A DNA stretch of 64,000 bases from CAWCWN01 sp963799245 (GTDB taxonomy: Bacteria; Chloroflexota; Ktedonobacteria; Ktedonobacterales; Ktedonobacteraceae), in NCBI GenBank assembly GCA_963799245.1, contig CAWCWN010000003.1, positions 2,604,001 through 2,668,000 of the forward strand, given 5' to 3'. The notes below the pieces were generated by a model. It was not told where the DNA came from and ran no database searches. It saw only the letters and a list, made by a program, of their open reading frames with translations. The position numbers and the translations under genes were made by a program. Positions 61,492 through 64,000 of the stretch are shown here, piece by piece (the stretch's first letter is position 1; each line of letters begins with the position of its first letter).

Positions 61492-61905
61492 ATGCCAATT
61501 TGCCCGATTTGTGATGATACTGGTCTGCAGAACACCGATTCTGCCCATCCCGAGTTTTGTTATTGTGCAGCTGGAAAATCGGCGAGACGTCAATGGGAAG
61601 TGGCAAGAGCGGGGAATAAAGGCAAAGGTCAGGTCAAACCTGCCAGTTTCATAGATATCGCGCGTCTTGAAGAGGTAAATGCCAGCGTTGATGCCATGCG
61701 TTCCTCCCTGCTTGGCTCGACGATCAGCGACCCGGCTGCGCAGCTAAAGCACCCCACCGTGCAGCTCCTGTACGAGGTTGCCCACGCGGGTCACGAAATC
61801 TCCGTACCCGAAGCCACCCAGCTTTATGACCTTGCGAAGGCCATAGAAGGCTTCCTGGGCAACCTGGCCCCTATCGGGCGCAACCTGAAATCGAAAGAGC
61901 GCTGA
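61492..61905 (+). CDS. Zinc-ribbon protein of unknown function
   Basis: 137 residues; ATG 61492 has AGGAGG with six bases spacing (ATG 61489 and 61477 are alternatives). The N-terminus carries a probable zinc ribbon, CPICDDTGLQ, followed by FCYCAAGKSARRQW, giving four cysteines; the pattern resembles helicase-loader-type ribbons. The remainder is helical (PTVQLLYEVAHAGHEISVPE, LYDLAKAIEGFLGNL). GATATAGTG at 61446-61454 may be its promoter. Confidence 0.7.
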   Translation: MPICPICDDTGLQNTDSAHPEFCYCAAGKSARRQWEVARAGNKGKGQVKPASFIDIARLEEVNASVDAMRSSLLGSTISDPAAQLKHPTVQLLYEVAHAGHEISVPEATQLYDLAKAIEGFLGNLAPIGRNLKSKER

Positions 61906-61986
61906 CCGCACGAAATTGGCATGGGGACGCGGCGTGCGCTTAATATAAAAATAAAATTAAGATCCTATTAGTTATGGTTAAATATA

Positions 61987-62016
61987 TTGACATGCCTATA
62001 CGTTCTCTACTATACT
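61987..62016 (+). promoter_or_regulatory. Near-consensus sigma-70-type promoter of the pseudokinase gene
   Basis: TTGACA at 61987-61992, 18-bp spacer, TATACT at 62011-62016: identical boxes and spacing to 24163-24192. The 5' leader would be about 130 bases long. Confidence 0.75.
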
Positions 62017-62154
62017 CAGCGCTGTAACTGGCTTCAGGAGAGTTGAGCAGGTCGAAGAGATCACCGGGCGGCACTATTTTCTGGTAATCAATGCGTCGAG
62101 GTATAAACAGGTGTATCCAGTATTTATACACTCGGGTGCAGAGAGGGGTACAAC

Positions 62155-63924
62155 ATGATATGTCCACGTTGTGGAAATGAGTGGAATGCAAGCAAAAGTC
62201 CCTGTACACGCTGTGGTCTCGTTATACGGATACCCGCTTCGGGACCTCTCGGGCATACGAATGCCCCCCCGCCCTCACAGCCGAGAACGCTTACGAATTC
62301 GCAGCAGCTCGGTGGTATGCCGCCCGCAAATCCGCAGCCAGGTGCATCGTCCTTCAACAACCCCAACGCCTCGCCTCCTCCCCGGAGTACACGCCCGGCG
62401 GCCGGTGGGAACGTCCAGCAGACGCCGCCTTCTCAGATTCCAGCGACGCCGCGCCTTTTTAATGCCCCTCCCGGCGCGCGTCCGGTGAGCGAAAATCCGC
62501 GCTCTGCCACGCCGCCGCCCGCCGCGGGGAGTAATAATCTCGGGCCTAATCGTTCATTCTCACAGGGCGGCCAGGCGGGGGGGACACCAGCGGGCTCGGC
62601 CCGCCCTGATGAGCTAACTACGCGCCGCGTACCTCAAAGACAGCAAAATACCAGCCAGGCCGGTATGCCTTTAACAGGAACGCTTGGTCAGGATGCCATG
62701 CGTGCGGAGGGGGCTCGCCGCGCCAATCATCTGGTTACGGATACGTTAAGGGGGGAGCCGCGGCGCGACGGGCGCCCAAACCCGATATCTCAGGTTGAGG
62801 GCCGCACGTTTGGCACGGAGAATCGTCAACTTCTCCCGGGCACGCTTTTGCGTGGCGGCCGGTATCGCCTGCAAGAATTGCAGGAACGCCAGGAGTGGCT
62901 GGCCGGCGCGGTTGAAAACATGTGGATCGCACAGGATGCGCAGCGCGGGACTGCACAGGTCATGATGCGCGAGCTGGTCTTGCCAGAGAGCAGTTCGGTG
63001 GTGATGCAGTCTACCCTGCGCACGGCGACGATGGCCCTCTCCTCTGTGGGGAGGCATCCGCATATTCCGACACTCTGGGATGCCTTCAGCGATCGAGGGC
63101 GCAACTTTTTCGTCTTTGAGCCGGTCGATGGAGAATCCCTGATGACTCGCATGCGTCGTACTGGCAGAGCCATGGCGGAGCTGGATGTCATCGAATGCTG
63201 CCTGCAGATGACCGAAATATTGGAGCTGCTCGCGCAGCAATCTCCTCCCCTGGCCCATGGTCTGATCAGCCCCGAGCATATCGTAATAACACGCACGGGT
63301 TCCCAGTTTGTGCTCACGAACTTCTCGATCGTGCTGGCGGGCGGTGCCACCCAGTTTATCTCTGGCATTGACCGCACGCGCTTGTCTGTCTACACGGCGC
63401 CGGAGTTTGTGCGCGGCGTCATCGATGTCCGCTCCGAGCTGTTTTCATTGCTGGCGAGCGCCTACCATGCCGTGACCGGCAGTATCCCTGCGGGGGTAAG
63501 CGGCAGCATACCCAAGGCGCAGCGGATGAATCCCAATGTTTCACAGCAGTTCGATGCCATCCTCTCCAAGGGCCTGCGCCTGATTGCCAGCCAGCGCTAC
63601 CAGCGCCCCTCGGAATTACGCCAGGATCTACTGGCGATGCGCTCGGTTAGCGGCAGCCTTGTTTCCAATGCGCAGCGCTTTGAGGCACCACTGACATCGC
63701 AGCCTGTCAGCGGCGTCGACAAGCAGCGCCCTGAACTTGCTTCACAGGCGTTCCAGTCGCTGGCGCCGGGCAATGATTTCAAGGACCAGGAGCTGCTCCT
63801 GCCTCGCCCGGAGGAGCTTCCACCAATGGCAGAGAGAAATGACAGGCTCATGGCTTTTCTCTGGCTGGGTGGCATTCTTGTGTCCCTGCTCATCATCGTT
63901 TTTCTTACCCGCGGCTTTGTTTAG
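62155..63924 (+). CDS. Membrane-anchored zinc-ribbon pseudokinase
   Basis: 589 residues; ATG 62155 follows AGAGAGGGG. A zinc ribbon opens the protein (CPRCGNEW, then CTRCGLVI). A Pro/Ser/Ala/Asn-rich disordered region covers about 25-220. Residues about 225-500 have the layout of a bacterial Ser/Thr protein kinase: LLRGGRYRLQELQER at the N-lobe start, PHIPTLWDAFSDRGRNFFVF, ESLMTRMRRTGR, and APEFVRGVIDVRSELFSLLA for the APE motif and helix F. The catalytic loop is HGLISPEHIVI (no Asp, Lys or Asn) and the DFG position reads TNFSI, so phosphotransfer is unlikely. One membrane helix (LMAFLWLGGILVSLLIIVFL) ends the protein, placing everything else in the cytoplasm. Confidence 0.85.
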   Translation: MICPRCGNEWNASKSPCTRCGLVIRIPASGPLGHTNAPPPSQPRTLTNSQQLGGMPPANPQPGASSFNNPNASPPPRSTRPAAGGNVQQTPPSQIPATPRLFNAPPGARPVSENPRSATPPPAAGSNNLGPNRSFSQGGQAGGTPAGSARPDELTTRRVPQRQQNTSQAGMPLTGTLGQDAMRAEGARRANHLVTDTLRGEPRRDGRPNPISQVEGRTFGTENRQLLPGTLLRGGRYRLQELQERQEWLAGAVENMWIAQDAQRGTAQVMMRELVLPESSSVVMQSTLRTATMALSSVGRHPHIPTLWDAFSDRGRNFFVFEPVDGESLMTRMRRTGRAMAELDVIECCLQMTEILELLAQQSPPLAHGLISPEHIVITRTGSQFVLTNFSIVLAGGATQFISGIDRTRLSVYTAPEFVRGVIDVRSELFSLLASAYHAVTGSIPAGVSGSIPKAQRMNPNVSQQFDAILSKGLRLIASQRYQRPSELRQDLLAMRSVSGSLVSNAQRFEAPLTSQPVSGVDKQRPELASQAFQSLAPGNDFKDQELLLPRPEELPPMAERNDRLMAFLWLGGILVSLLIIVFLTRGFV

Positions 63925-63932
63925 AAGCCCGG

Positions 63933-63962
63933 GTATGCAGAGCGCCCCGGCGCTCTGCATAC
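63933..63962 (+). terminator. Hairpin after the pseudokinase gene
   Basis: GTATGCAGAGCG (63933-63944) pairs with CGCTCTGCATAC (63951-63962), nine bases after the stop codon. No T run follows within the window. Confidence 0.55.
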
Positions 63963-64000
63963 ATGAAACGAAATAAATGGGGAGGTGGCTCCATCAGCGC

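Noticed and set aside
1..64000. CRISPR array, rRNA, prophage or integrated element
   Set aside because: No repeat-spacer pattern, rRNA sequence, integrase or phage structural gene was seen; the only mobile remnant is the tnpB fossil.

Overview
The window looks like a chromosomal segment of a Ktedonobacteria-type Chloroflexota bacterium or a close relative. This is an inference from gene content: DUF4388 proteins, GAF-domain sensor kinases with KdpE-like regulators, a cyanobacteria/Chp-like chemosensory operon, two DUF2079 membrane proteins, a MoxR/DUF58/transglutaminase operon and a PRC-BON protein, in moderately GC-rich DNA. No species can be named. I saw no rRNA, tRNA, prophage or CRISPR array.

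Layout. 0-6 kb: envelope glycan or lipid genes (flippase fragment, DUF2079, GT87-like, DUF2079). 6-8.3 kb: two uncharacterised proteins, one with DUF4388. 8.3-18.2 kb: mostly minus-strand housekeeping genes (mfd, pth, metallophosphoesterase, D,D-carboxypeptidase, gatA, gatC, acyP) plus a plus-strand ArsR regulator. 18.5-23.2 kb: MoxR, DUF58 and transglutaminase genes, the last frameshifted. 23.2-24.6 kb: a tnpB fossil, a small unknown gene, and a compact transcription unit with a strong promoter, two 5' hairpins, a 64-codon ORF and a terminator. 24.7-29.5 kb: an ABC-2 exporter, a GNAT protein, an MFS transporter and smpB. 29.8-33.3 kb: an MMPL transporter translationally coupled to a CrtC-like lipoprotein. 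34-37.4 kb: a GAF/PAS histidine kinase (frameshifted, with eroded catalytic motifs) and its regulator. 37.7-47.5 kb: a Pix/Chp-type chemosensory operon in the order DUF4388, REC, REC, CheW, MCP, CheA-REC. The MCP ends in a Q/N/F/G-rich tail, and the CheA is split by one in-frame TAA. 47.8-48.9 kb: leuB.

49.2-54.4 kb holds what I consider the most unusual system. It is a four-gene redox module with a complete-looking NuoB, a truncated-NuoI/NuoE chimera, a NuoF with a rewritten flavin/NADH motif, and a giant 2Fe-2S/GltD-like flavoprotein/4Fe-4S protein. No NuoC, NuoD or membrane subunit is beside it. The flavoprotein and the next three large genes (a GH1 glucosidase, PRC-BON, radical SAM) all carry frameshifts, so 52-58 kb is either decaying or poorly sequenced. 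58-64 kb carries a peroxiredoxin-like protein without the expected cysteine, an aminotransferase relic, a HAD phosphatase, an Mrp-type ATPase overlapping a Nudix gene, a zinc-ribbon protein and a membrane-anchored pseudokinase.

Regulation. Two near-consensus TTGACA-N18-TATACT promoters and several extended -10 sites (TGnTATAAT or ACACTGGTAT) precede genes, suggesting an ordinary housekeeping sigma factor. Long perfect hairpins close several transcription units.
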